Positions 12,966 to 24,307 of a stretch of DNA of 64,000 bases are shown piece by piece. The stretch spans positions 32,376,730 through 32,440,729 of the forward strand of contig NC_088778.1 in the NCBI RefSeq assembly GCF_954871325.1. Reading direction: 5' to 3'. How positions within the stretch are numbered: the stretch's first letter is position 1; each line of letters begins with the position of its first letter. Below the pieces are notes generated by a model that saw only the letters and a list, made by a program, of their open reading frames with translations, had not been told where the DNA came from and made no database searches. The position numbers were made by a program, and so were the translations under genes. This DNA is from Gordionus sp. m RMFG-2023 (lineage: Eukaryota > Nematomorpha > Gordioida > Chordodea > Parachordodidae).

Positions 12966-14636
12966 CCTGATAGGGCGTAATATCACTCTTTTATGATAAA
13001 ACTACTGAGTTATACGGTTTGTTGATATCCTTAAAAAAAAAGTCGGCATAATTATATAGAGGGTGGGCCTCCATGTAATTCACGTTCGCTCACTTTGGGC
13101 AGGTCTATGACAAACGTGCTTGATATATATATTTATCATGCGATTTAAAATGATATGATGATGATTCGATATATTTTGAATAATATTTTTTTCATTCTAA
13201 CAATTTTTTTTATTATTATAATCACACGAGATATATTTTGAATATTATATTTGAATATATATTTGAGGAGTTAATAAAAGGTGTATTATAATTTTAATAT
13301 GATTATTATATATTGATAATATCTGTTAATGGTGCCGGTTATCATAATCATTGAAATAACGAACTCGAATTCGAATAAAAAAAGTGAATCAAGCACTAAC
13401 AGGTTCAACAGGTTGAGACGCTGGGATGTGCGGCACAACAATAGAAGAAGTAATGATTGATGGAAGAGGTAAGAGGAAAGAGAGAAATATGAAGGCATAA
13501 TAGGTCAAATTATGGTATGTATAAATTAGTATGAAATAAATTTAACAATTAATTTGGATGAATATATCTTTTAATGAAAAACTAGTTTTATAAATATATA
13601 GTTTATATATAATATAGGATGGAGATATTAATAATTATAGGAAAATATCATTAGTAAAATTATAGGAAGATTGATATATTGGAAAATTAGAGGAGATTAA
13701 ATCATGGAAAGAAGAAGAGTAAATAATGATACAAGGAGAATGGAAAGATTAAAAATTAATTTGAAACTATATTTAAGTTGAATTAAATATTTAGGGTCTA
13801 TTGATAAAATTTGATTATATATATTACATAAAATTTGATAAAAAGGAATAAATCCGAAAATAAAATATATATTAATTTATTTTTGTTTCTAAAAATAGGC
13901 GGGAACAAGGGGAATTAAGATTTAACATAATTTTGAATCCGAAAATAAAATATATATTTATATATTTTTGTTGTCTAAAAAGAGGAGGGAAAAAGGGGAA
14001 TTAAGATTTAACATAATTTTGAATCTAGGACGGAAAAAAAATCACCGGAAGATTAATCCCCGTAAAAAAAATCCCATGGAAAAAAATTCCCGGGAAAATA
14101 ATCCCCTAATTTTTGATCCATATAAAATATTAAATTATTTTTAGAAAATTAACAAAATAGGAAAAAAAATCGCCAAAAAAAAATCTTCGGAAAGAAATAA
14201 TTATCAAGAATTTAAGAAATAAAATATTGATGAAGTTTTTATAATTTGGGAAAGTTTTATGAGTATTTATTATATCCAGAAATTTAAGTTAGCAGGGCTT
14301 GCTAAACCATACACGTCAATTATGAGGTATCTAATCATATATTTTTTTATATTATCTAAAAAACCAGGAGCTATAGCCAATTTTATAAAAATCGGTCCGA
14401 CTAACCCCAGTCTCCCCTACCTTATAATGTGGTAAATTGGTCCAGCAAGGAAATCGGTATAAATATCGGTTGTTAATTATTTTATTGAAATTACACATTT
14501 AGTAAATAAAATTGAGATTTTTGTAAAAAAAAATACGAAGAAATAATTAATATGACCAACATTCAAAATCATTTCTATTTAATCATCCTTTTTTTTATGC
14601 TAATAAATTTATAATAAATTGCAACTGTATTAGATA
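12966..14636. other. gene-free spacer with small repeats and a solo transposon end
   Basis: No gene seen. An ~84-bp unit (containing GGGGAATTAAGATTTAACAT) is tandemly duplicated at 13853-14027. At 14398-14419 lies a sequence matching 18 of 22 bases of the right end of the pogo element at 4536-6859, so it is a solo end of a related, older element. Around 13083-13125 is the inverted partner of the dispersed repeat at 3265-3305. Confidence 0.6.
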
Positions 14637-14870
14637 CGCGCCGAGTTGTCGCCGCGCTGAATTGACGAGGCGCAGAATTGACGATGCGCAGAATTGACGT
14701 TGCGCCGAGTTGTCGCCGCGCCGAATTGACGTTGCGCCGAGTTGTCGTCGCGCTGAATTGACGTTGCGCCGAGTTGTCGCCGCGCTGAATTGACGAAGCG
14801 CCGAATTGACGCAGCGCCGAGTTTTCTGCGCCGAATTGTCGTGCGCCAAATTTTCCGCGCCGAATTGACG
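14637..14870. repeat. GC-rich 16-bp minisatellite, about 14 units
   Basis: Tandem 16-mers alternate between two types, GAATTGACGTTGCGCC and GAGTTGTCGCCGCGCT, for about 235 bp, with the last few units shortened to 14-15 bp. The block is far richer in GC and CpG than the surrounding DNA. The minus strand is open through it (14595-14921) and would encode degenerate NSARRQLGA-type repeats. I treat this as a by-product of the repeat, not as a gene, since no other coding evidence exists. Confidence 0.9.
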
Positions 14871-16276
14871 TGATACCAAAAATCTTAACAAATTTCTTAT
14901 TCCAATACTAACTTCCGCCATTTAGCTCCATTAAAGTTTAAGTTTTTAAAAAATCTTAGCAATCAAATTCGGCATTTTACCCAAAGTAGCCAAATAAATT
15001 TTATATATTCGTCAAATAAATAAAAATTTTTGGATATAATCATGATTCCTTTTTGGGAACACATCATGAAATTGCATTTTACCCAGCTTTTTAATGGGAA
15101 AAGAAAGAAATGTTAAATCTATAATATTTGTTCCGCAAGGTGGCGTATTTATTTTAAAAATAATTTTTATAAATTGATTAACTAAAGATATTTAAAAAAA
15201 ACATGTTTTTTTATAAAGAATATAATGTTAGGACAATAATAATTATTGCAAGAAAAAGATAGGATCATTTCCAAATATTTCCATTATAAAGGGTGTTTTT
15301 TTATATTTTGTTGCATCATATGAAATATAACCTTCTAAATATTGTTTTTTTTGTGTGTGTTTTTTATTACCAATCCTCATGGAAAGTATACTTCATCTTT
15401 TTTACCTAGGTTGGCCAGTTTTCCCCCTGATTTATTCATTAGGAAATTTTGTATAAAGGTTTTTACAATGGATTCCCTTCCTGACATCCAACCTCTATGG
15501 GTGGAAATTTAAATGCAATTAAACCTAATTTTACGAAAACGTAGTTTGTGAAATCTATTGAATTATTTTTTTAAAAAAATGAGCATAAAATTAATAAATT
15601 TTTTTTTAAAAAAAATGATGATTAAAAGTGAGAAAAAATAAAAATTAAAAACCAAAATTATATAATTAAAAGAATGCAATCGTGCCAAAAGTTTTAAAAA
15701 AAAATCTGGTAAAACTTTATGGTTGTTCCTTTCTCTCTTTATAAAAATCCTCGATCTGCCAGTGTATCGGACAAAGAATACTATTTTTTTTCTTAAATAA
15801 ATAAGCAATTTAATAATTTAAAGAAAACTATTTTATTTGCTAGATCCAATTGCCAAATTCATGTAATTTTAAATTATCGAGTTAAATTAACAACAAATTT
15901 TTTAAATGATTTGCGAATTAAAAAAAATTATAACAATTTAAGCATGGTTTTACTTTTTAAATACATTAAACAGCCTATAGTTATTTATATATCTGTTTTG
16001 TTAAATTTAGATTTAAATTTATTTATATAAGTATAAAATCATATTTTAAAAAAAAAAAAATTACACGTAAAATAGGATAGATCTTATTTTAAGATATAAA
16101 AAGGAAGATAAAAAAAACTTTTGAATATAAAAACAAATTTTTTATAATTATTATTTAAAGTTAAAGTTTATTTTATATTAAATAAAAAATTTGCTAGTTT
16201 AAACTCCTGTCATTGTTAACTCTTTTTCTTTTTAGTTTGAAAGACTAAATTTAACATCAATTTCAGCAAAATAAAT
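14871..16276. other. intergenic DNA upstream of VWA-like gene A
   Basis: No gene, RNA gene or repeat array that I can support. The sequence is AT-rich with many A- and T-runs. TCAATTTCAG at about 16258-16267, ten bases before the start codon of the next gene, could be a 3' splice site of a 5'-UTR intron or a spliced-leader acceptor, but nothing here decides it. Confidence 0.5.
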
Positions 16277-17256
16277 ATGTCTAGAATTCTCAGTGTTCTC
16301 ATTGTGATATGTCTGTATTCAATCTATGATTCAAGAGATTATAACTATTACACCAAACCAGTATATACCACCGTAAAACCAAAATGTAAAACTTTCTTTA
16401 AATATATTTTGTTTATTTTTCATTTTTTGATATCACAAAGTCCCTGAGATTGACATTAATCTGTACAAAGATCTCGTTAGTGCTAGAACCCAACCAATCG
16501 ATGTAGTGGCTCTGGTGGAATTGGAATACCGTTCACCAGCTGATTTTGAATGCGCGATACAAATCTCTTTCGTAACCGATACATTTATTTTAAATTGATG
16601 AAAAAGTAATATTTTCTTTAATAGGGTTCCCTGTATCAACTTATCGAAAAAAACCCTCTAGGTCCTGATGGAGCTAGAGTAGGAATCGTGACATATAACA
16701 AAAATGCTAACGTTCAAATAGCACTGGATGCATCGACATCTCTTACGAATATATTTGTTAACCCCAAGGCTATTTTCAATGATAAAACAAGTAATATACA
16801 TAATATTTTAAAGCAGAATTATCAGATATAAGAATTAAATGGTAATAACTTTACTATTATCATTATTAGAGGATTTGAATGTCGACAAGGCCCTGTCACT
16901 CGCATATTCAATGTTAAAAAATTCTAGCAGGCCATACTCTATTAGGCAAATATGGGTTTATATATCAGAGACATCCATAGGATATCCGGAGGCAACTGCG
17001 AAATCAATAAAATATAATGGTATGTATACAATGAACTTAAAAATTCAAATTTCATTCTTGCAACATTTGTTTTTCTTTTTCTATAAAATTCCTAGGTATT
17101 GAGATAGAAGTCTTCGCTGTAGGTCCGAGAGTGAGTTACGATCAAATAAATGCTATCGCATCTTCTCCCAAGCATATTATATTTTCTCAAGAATATTGCT
17201 CCTCCAAAGCTTCTCTCGTTAATTTCGTCAATGAGAAATTTTTCGTTTGTGTTTAA
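16277..17256 (+). CDS. secreted von Willebrand A-like protein A (five exons, MIDAS lost)
   Basis: Exons 16277-16385, 16441-16571, 16625-16790, 16870-17019 and 17096-17256, all with GT-AG introns of 53-79 bp and consistent phases (1,0,1,1), give 238 residues. Residues 1-18 or so (MSRILSVLIVICLYS) form a signal peptide. The rest is one VWA-type fold: strand 1 PIDVVALVELEYRS, then GPDGARVGIVTYNKNA, helix ALSLAYSMLKNSSRP, strand IRQIWVYISETS, then IEIEVFAVGPRVSYDQINAI and a C-terminal helix LVNFVNEKFF. In ordinary VWA domains strand 1 ends in DxSxS and the fourth strand in a DG pair that bind a metal. Here these read ELEYR and SETS, so metal-dependent ligand binding is probably lost. Cys residues in FECA, EYCSS and FVCV may form disulphides. 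It is probably an extracellular protein. Its paralogue is at 24308-25367 on the other strand. Confidence 0.88.
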
Positions 17257-17318
17257 AACCTATTTTTTACATAATATTTTATATAATTTGTATCTTTTTT
17301 TGTTTGTTTTTTGTTCTA

Positions 17319-17324
17319 AATAAA
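17319..17324 (+). promoter_or_regulatory. polyadenylation signal of VWA-like gene A
   Basis: AATAAA lies 63 bases after the stop codon, following a T-rich stretch. This is the expected position for cleavage and polyadenylation of this short transcript. Confidence 0.6.
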
Positions 17325-18426
17325 AACGTAATGGCGTTTCAAAAAAGTGTTATTTTTCGTGTAAAACTACATATATTATTAACGTCGGTCTTCATACTCA
17401 AATTTCCTATAGCAGAATACTTATAAAAATACTTGGATATATATGGGCCCTAAGATAATTTAATTATTTCTATTTGACCCCGGAACCATTTAGAAAAAAA
17501 ATAATTTTAAGCGAAAAAATAAATCAAAATTGTCAAAATTCGCCTAGGCAAAACCATCCTTCAATCCTATCATATAATATTATTATGCGTCAGACCACCC
17601 TCCATTCTCCAACCCTACAGAAAAATTTTGGATTCACTACTATCGTATTAGATGGTGTCAGCTATCGACCCATCAGCTGTTCATAGATTTATATCGATTT
17701 TTGGGCTAAAATGTTTCTTCAAAACTTTATATTGTATTTATAGGTTATAGTTCTCGAATGTCTAGCCTATAAATACAAATTTAATTGAGGGCTTCCTTTT
17801 GTCTAAAAAATTTGTTATTGGCATTTGATCTAATTACCCCCTAAGGCTATGCAATAAGGGGTTAAAAAATCTATTAAACAAGAATTTCCCAGGACGATGA
17901 TCCCACAATATCCACTAAACCTTTATATTCTTACCCGATTATTATGTAATAATTGATCCAAGGTCGAATTGATTGTGGATAACGTTATTCCTAATAACAA
18001 CCAGAGCACGGATGTTAATCACGGAAACAGATGATTAGTTTATGCCTGACACTGTCCAAAAATGATAATGGGCAGTTCACAATACCGGAGAGGGGGGGTG
18101 GATAAGAAAGTCTTTGAGATACAATAGGAAGGGAATGGGAATAAGGAACTGTGATAGGGGGATAGGAAGTATTTTGCTAAACAATATTTGATCATAATAT
18201 TTCCATAATTTATTTTTATGGAAGATGGGGGGAGGGGGGCCTTGGATGAGTTTAAACTATTAATTGACAAAAAAGGGTACCCAAGAGGGGTTGCCATCTT
18301 ATCCAAGATCGTTGGTATATATAATAAAAAGAAATAACTTTTTAACGTAATCCTAAATAAAGCCAATAGTGTTTACAGGAAACGCTATTCCTTGTTATGT
18401 ATTCGCGAAAGATTGGACTTTAAACC

Positions 18427-18484
<58 letters not shown>

Positions 18485-19911
18485 AAAAATTAACATGTTT
18501 ATAAAAAACGAGCAAAAATACCCGGTCCCTTTCTAGACCTTTTATTATTTATTTTATGAGATCGATAAAATAAATGTTAAATTTATTTCTAAGAATAATA
18601 AATTAGCGAATCTCGTTAAGGGAAAAACCGTTCGGATATATGTTTCAAATAAAAAGAATTTGGCATAGATGGTCTAAGCGAGATATTGGTTAATGAGTAA
18701 AATTGTGTTGTCTCTTAAATATAGGCGTAGGTCCAACGAGCTGCATTCTATATTTCTAGTCATTTACATACACCTAAAACTACTACAGCTAAGGAGTGAT
18801 CCCCCATAAAATATACTCCTACCTTAGTTATTGGGGTTGGAGAACAAAACGCATGAGTACAAAAAATATAATGAGCATCCCTCCTGTATAAGTCAACACA
18901 GTAACCCCCTGTAAACAAGGAGGAAGGTGCACCAAAATAACATAGGGGTATATCTTATGGGGGTTATCACTCCTCGTTGGAGAAGTTTGAGGTATATATT
19001 ACGTCACCCCTCTTTCATTAATATGATTTGTGCACCAATAACAAACCAAACCCAAAAAGAGTTTTGTTAAGTATCGAAATTAAATACTAGAGCGATAAAT
19101 TTGCAATTTTTCAGTTCTTCTTCCATGTTAAAGAAGGGGCTAATACGAAATAAATACTATTAGACAACTAGGTAGTTACAAATAAAAAATAAAAATTTCC
19201 CATTTAAATATCATTTAATTTTGGCTATGCAATTTAGGTAAAACATTTAAATTCCAGAACAGAATAAATTTGATAATTATATTTTGATAGTTATACTCAA
19301 AATAATTAAAAAATTATGTCATAGAAAAACATTATTCTTAAACGCGTATCTTTTCCCCACTACTATTAAAGCGTATTTAAAAAAATAGCTGCTCAAAAAC
19401 GACTTTCTTTCTTTCTTTCTTTTCAGATTTTTATTGTTATAAAATTAAGTAGAATTATTAACCAAAACTCATAGTAAATTTTATTATAGTAATTACTTAC
19501 TTACTAATCGGTAAAAAAAATATGCCGAATTTATTAGTAACGCGACGTAGTTTTAAAAAATATATCTCACTTCTGGAAATTGGTGTTACCCAGTGAGGGA
19601 GAGTAAAATTTCTCCCCAACATTCCTTCAATCACCCCCCCCCCCCCCTATTCAGTCTCCTAAAAAAAAATTATGAATAGAATTTGTCATTTACAATCCAT
19701 ACATTTTTGTAATAAAACAAATATAAAAAAATATCCTAAAATAAATAAATTTGACAAAAGAAAATGGTAACGTTTTTTTTTAAAGCGACCTAAAAAGATA
19801 ACGCGAAATATATGATTTTAAAAAAAAAAATTTTTCAAAAGTTTCACTTCTCCCTAGACAAGGAATTCTGGATTATGACTTTTTTGTCTCTTAAATATTC
19901 CATTTCCTCTT
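17325..19911. other. spacer between the VWA-like paralogues, left part
   Basis: No gene seen. A 108-codon open frame on the minus strand at 18040-18366 lacks recognisable motifs and I do not call it. A TTTC microsatellite lies at 18426-18482 and a C-run of about 16 at 19630-19647. The rest is AT-rich single-copy-looking sequence. Confidence 0.5.
18426..18482. repeat. (TTTC)n microsatellite
   Basis: About 14 uninterrupted TTTC units. The same motif, on either strand, recurs at 31044-31265, 51358-51616 and 58262-58293 in this window. Confidence 0.95.
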
Positions 19912-21374
19912 TTAAATTATAAAATAGTAACTTTAAATTTAATGTTAAATTATAAAATAGTAACTTTAAATTTAATGTTAAATTATAAAATAGTAACTTT
20001 AAATTTAAGTTAAATTATAAAATAGAAACTTTAAATTTAATGTTAAATTATAAAATAGTAACTCTTAAATTTATGGTTAAATTATAAAATAGTAACTTTA
20101 AATTTATGGTTAAATTATAAAATAGTAACTTTAAATTTAATGTTAAATTATAAAATAAAAACTTTAAATTTAAAGTTAAATTATAAAATATTAACTTTAA
20201 ATTTATGGTTAAATTATAAAATAGTAACTTTAAATTTATGGTTAAATTATAAAATAGTAACTCTTAAATTTATGGTTAAATTATAAAATAGTAACTTTAA
20301 ATTTATGGTTAAATTATAAAATAGTAACTTTAAATTTAATGTTAAATTATAAAATAGTAACTCTTAAATTTATGGTTAAATTATAAAATAGTAACTTTAA
20401 ATTTATGGTTAAATTATAAAATAGTAACTTTAAATTTAATGTTAAATTATAAAATAAAAACTTTAAATTTAAAGTTAAATTATAAAATAAAAACTTTAAA
20501 TTTAAAGTTAAATTATAAAATAGTAACTTTAAATTTAATGTTAAATTATAAAATAAAAACTTTAAATTTAAAGTTAAATTATAAAATAGTAACTCTTAAA
20601 TTTATGGTTAAATTATAAAATAGTAACTTTAAATTTATGGTTAAATTATAAAATAGTAACTTTAAATTTAATGTTAAATTATAAAATAAAAACTTTAAAT
20701 TTAAGTTAAATTATAAAATAGTAACTATAAATTTAATGTTAAATTATAAAATAGTAACTCTTAAATTTATGGTTAAATTATAAAATAGTAACTTTAAATT
20801 TATGGTTAAATTATAAAATAGTAACTTTAAATTTAATGTTAAATTATAAAATAAAAACTTTAAATTTAAAGTTAAATTATAAAATATTAACTTTAAATTT
20901 ATGGTTAAATTATAAAATAGTAACTTTAAATTTAATGTTAAATTATAAAATAGTAACTCTTAAATTTATGGTTAAATTATAAAATAGTAACTTTAAATTT
21001 ATGGTTAAATTATAAAATAGTAACTTTAAATTTAATGTTAAATTATAAAATAAAAACTTTAAATTTAAAGTTAAATTATAAAATATTAACTTTAAATTTA
21101 TGGTTAAATTATAAAATAGTAACTTTAAATTTATGGTTAAATTATAAAATAGTAACTTTAAATTTAATGTTAAATGATAAAATAGTAACTTTAAATTTAA
21201 TGTTAAATTATAAAATAGTAACTTTAAATTTAATGTTAAATGATAAAATAGTAACTTTAAATTTAATGTTAAATTATATAATTGTAACTTTAAATTTATG
21301 GTTAAATTATAAAATAGTAACTTTAAATTTAATGTTAAATTATAAAATAGTAACTTTAAATTTAATGTTAAATT
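19912..21374. repeat. 33-bp satellite, about 44 copies, with higher-order pattern
   Basis: The unit is 33 bp, starting AAATTATAAAATAGTAACTT and ending in one of three variants (TTTAATGTT, TTTATGGTT, TTTAAAGTT). A 34-bp variant carrying CTCTT recurs at about 20063, 20261, 20361, 20593, 20758 and 20957, spacings that equal a multiple of 33 plus 1. Because 33 is divisible by three, the stretch after the last 34-bp unit stays open (21035-21448) and would encode 11-residue LNYKIVTLNLM repeats. I regard this frame as incidental. Total array length is about 1.46 kb. Confidence 0.95.
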
Positions 21375-24197
21375 TGCGCAAATATTATAAATTTTCTTAT
21401 ACTATATATTCAATTATCGAGTATTATATATTATGTAATTATATTTAAAAGTTGATTTTGCCATTTAAAATAAAATTTAGCATTGTTTAACTGTCTCAAA
21501 TTTAATTACACATTTTACTGCCGATAGTAATTATTTAGTTAGAATTTCGATTTAAAATTCATTTAACTTAAAATAAAAAAAATTTTTTTTGAATCAAATA
21601 AATATATATAAAAATCAAAGGATTTTATTTTGAAATACTTAAATTTGTAAGTGAAATTTCATGATAAAATATTAATTTAAAATTTTAAGATAATAAAAAG
21701 CTTATTTTTTAATTAAATTGAAAAAAAAATTTGTTTCGCTTATTCAACTCCGGTAATTTCTTTTGCTTTAAAAAAATATCTTTTTTTTATTAGAAAAACG
21801 GAGATAATTTAATTTTCATTCCCCGCATAGACACGCCTGATGGTCATATCTTAACAATCTATTCCAAAATATTATCTTTCTCTTCGAAATTTCTGCCGAC
21901 GTGAGATGCATACGATCAGATCCTTATTAAAATATTCTATTACCAACAAAATGTATTAATATCCTATTTTTCAATCTTTTTCACATCCAATATTTTGTTG
22001 ACTAATTTCTCCGTAACAAGGATACCAATGCACATTCCTGCCCGTAGAACTTGATTTTGAAACCCTATCGCCAATCATTCTTTACCTTTTTATCATCTTG
22101 TCTCTTGTGCACGCTTCCTTTTGTTTAATGCTTCCACTATTATGCAAGAAAATATTCCATGTTGCAACCCTTTATAGTCACTATCTAATCGGTTTCTCCC
22201 ATATAGTGTCAGGTTGTTGTCGTCATATGTTTATTTTTCACGAGTTGTAGTTCCACCTGGTTTCTGTTGGTGGTAAGTGGATAAGGAAGCCCACTGGGTG
22301 CTTTGAATTGTACCACGCCAATCTTTTTTTTTTCATTGTACGTATAAGAATTTTGTAACGTTTATTTTGCGTAACCTCTTTAGGTAGCTTTCGTATCTCG
22401 GAAAACGTGATCACCCTATACCAGATAAACTTTTAAAACCGATATTAGTTGCCCGGAGATGTTGTCATTTCCCTGCCATTTTTACAGCTGAAGATAGTAT
22501 TTTAACTGAGTCTATGAGGACTAAGCCGCTCTTTAGAATGCGAGCGAACAAACTAAGATCATATCTAATTTTAGAATCTACCTATTTTACACCCCATTTT
22601 GCTCTATTGTTAACCCCCTCTTTTCATCAAAGAAACAGACAAACATGGAATACCTTCTAGTCATTTAAATCCCAAGTTTTCAAATATAGGATTTTTACTT
22701 ACTAATTTCTTAAAATTAGCCAGAAGAGAGTTAACAAATTTTGTGAAAGAGATAAAAAAAAATAATATTTCTACTCCATAAGCAGGCATCCTTTTACAAG
22801 CTCAATAAAGATCTCCTGGCATTTGAGGGATGAAAGGAAAACAGATGCCAAAAGAGAGAAGTTTCAAACCACCTTATTTAGTTGAAAGTTTGTTTATCAC
22901 TTTATAACTCGGAGGAATAAATATTAAGGAAGACAAAGAGAGTTGATATATCTGGAGGAAAGAATTAAAAGGTTGAAGAACAAGAGAAGAACCCTGAAAT
23001 GAGATGAACTTGATAATAAATATTTGGAGTTTTATAGCTAATATTATGTAAAAGGAGGCGAAAAATTTATTCGCTAGCATAAATAAGATTTAATTTAAAA
23101 ATAATCATACTTTTTATCATATTATATTTTATTTATTAAGAAGTAAGATTTTACTAAAAAAGACGCCAATCATCGGAGTAGAGTCAACCATGTTGAAGGA
23201 AACCAACCAATGGCTCCCCTCGACAATTTGCTTACTCCTTATATCTCGAGGGAGGACCCCTCTAGCGGGATAAATATGAAAAACCAAACGGGCCAACCTG
23301 ATCGGTGATGACAGCGATTAGAGCCCTACGAGTCGATTAGACAACGAAAGACGGATAAGTCCTCTACGTTCAGTGTATATCGCATGGTTTATCAGTCCCA
23401 GGGCTACAGATAAGTTAACAGATATATTCAAGCTTCGATAACGAGAATAGTATTCTGAATGACCATATCAGTATGGTATCGATTTCACACACCCGATTTC
23501 AGTTATCTCCACCTCACCCAGGGTTTATACAAGCTCCTTTAACGCTCGCGGAAAAAATACAAAAGCTTATTAACTTATGGAAAGGCCTAATGATGACCTA
23601 AGGGAACCTAGGTACCTCACCAACGAGAAGGACAGACAAGCAAAATCGTAAAACGGATGCACGAGAAAGCCGACATGGTTAAGCGACGCAAATATTACGG
23701 AACGGGTTAGAGCTCTAGCTCTCGCAATCCATTGGAATTGACAAACTGCCAAAGCCAGCTATAACGGAGGACATTAAAATTATTCCAGCCCCCTTTCAGG
23801 AGAACGAACGTGTTTCACGGGGAACAACCACATTCAGACGGCCATAAGCGCAGCAAAAGGAGGCGATCTCCTACGGGGAAAAGAAGAGAAAATGAGAGGA
23901 TACACATAAGAGACTTTAATACACGACTCCTCCGTAATATTCTTCAATCTCCCTTCTTCTTCCTCAATTACCCAAAGGCCCTTTTCAGGACCAATAACTA
24001 AACAGACCTTGTCAAGTTTTTCTCGGTTAAATCTGTGATGCATTATTTTGAAAAGAAAAACGTAAGATATATATATATATATATATATATATAGATTTTC
24101 TAGTATAAATTATAACGTTTTATTTTCAGAAGAAAATTTATTGGAACATAGAGGAAAAGAATCAAATAATAATATAAATTTTGCTATGGTATTTGAA
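21375..24197. other. spacer between the VWA-like paralogues, right part
   Basis: No intact gene. Two stretches of higher complexity stand out: about 21830-22680 and about 23160-24050, the second clearly GC-richer than its surroundings. In the second, one plus-strand frame reads ITERVRALALAIHWN and, further on, a run rich in basic residues (HKRSKRRRSPTGKRRE, 23840s), but no frame is open throughout and I recognise no family. They may be decayed mobile-element sequence. An AT dinucleotide run lies at about 24067-24094. TTTATT at 24198-24203 is the likely polyadenylation signal of the next (minus-strand) gene. Confidence 0.4.
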
Positions 24198-24307
24198 TTT
24201 ATTATAAATAATGAGAATGATATTATTTTTTACAGAGAACAACAACTTATTTTACTCTGGCAAAATAGTATAAAATATTTTTTTGAAAAGTAAAAATCCA
24301 TGCTCAA

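Noticed and set aside
14595-14921. 108-codon minus-strand open frame with NSARRQLGA-type repeats
   Set aside because: It is a direct read-through of the 16-bp minisatellite, which lacks stops in this frame by chance; no splice sites, no conserved domain, and the ends dissolve into random AT-rich sequence.
18040-18366. 108-codon minus-strand frame in the VWA spacer
   Set aside because: No motif, no signal peptide that holds up, no intron partner; composition like the non-coding surroundings.
21035-21448. 137-codon frame of LNYKIVTLNLM repeats
   Set aside because: It follows only from the 33-bp satellite unit being a multiple of three; other parts of the same array are shifted by 34-bp units and are not open.
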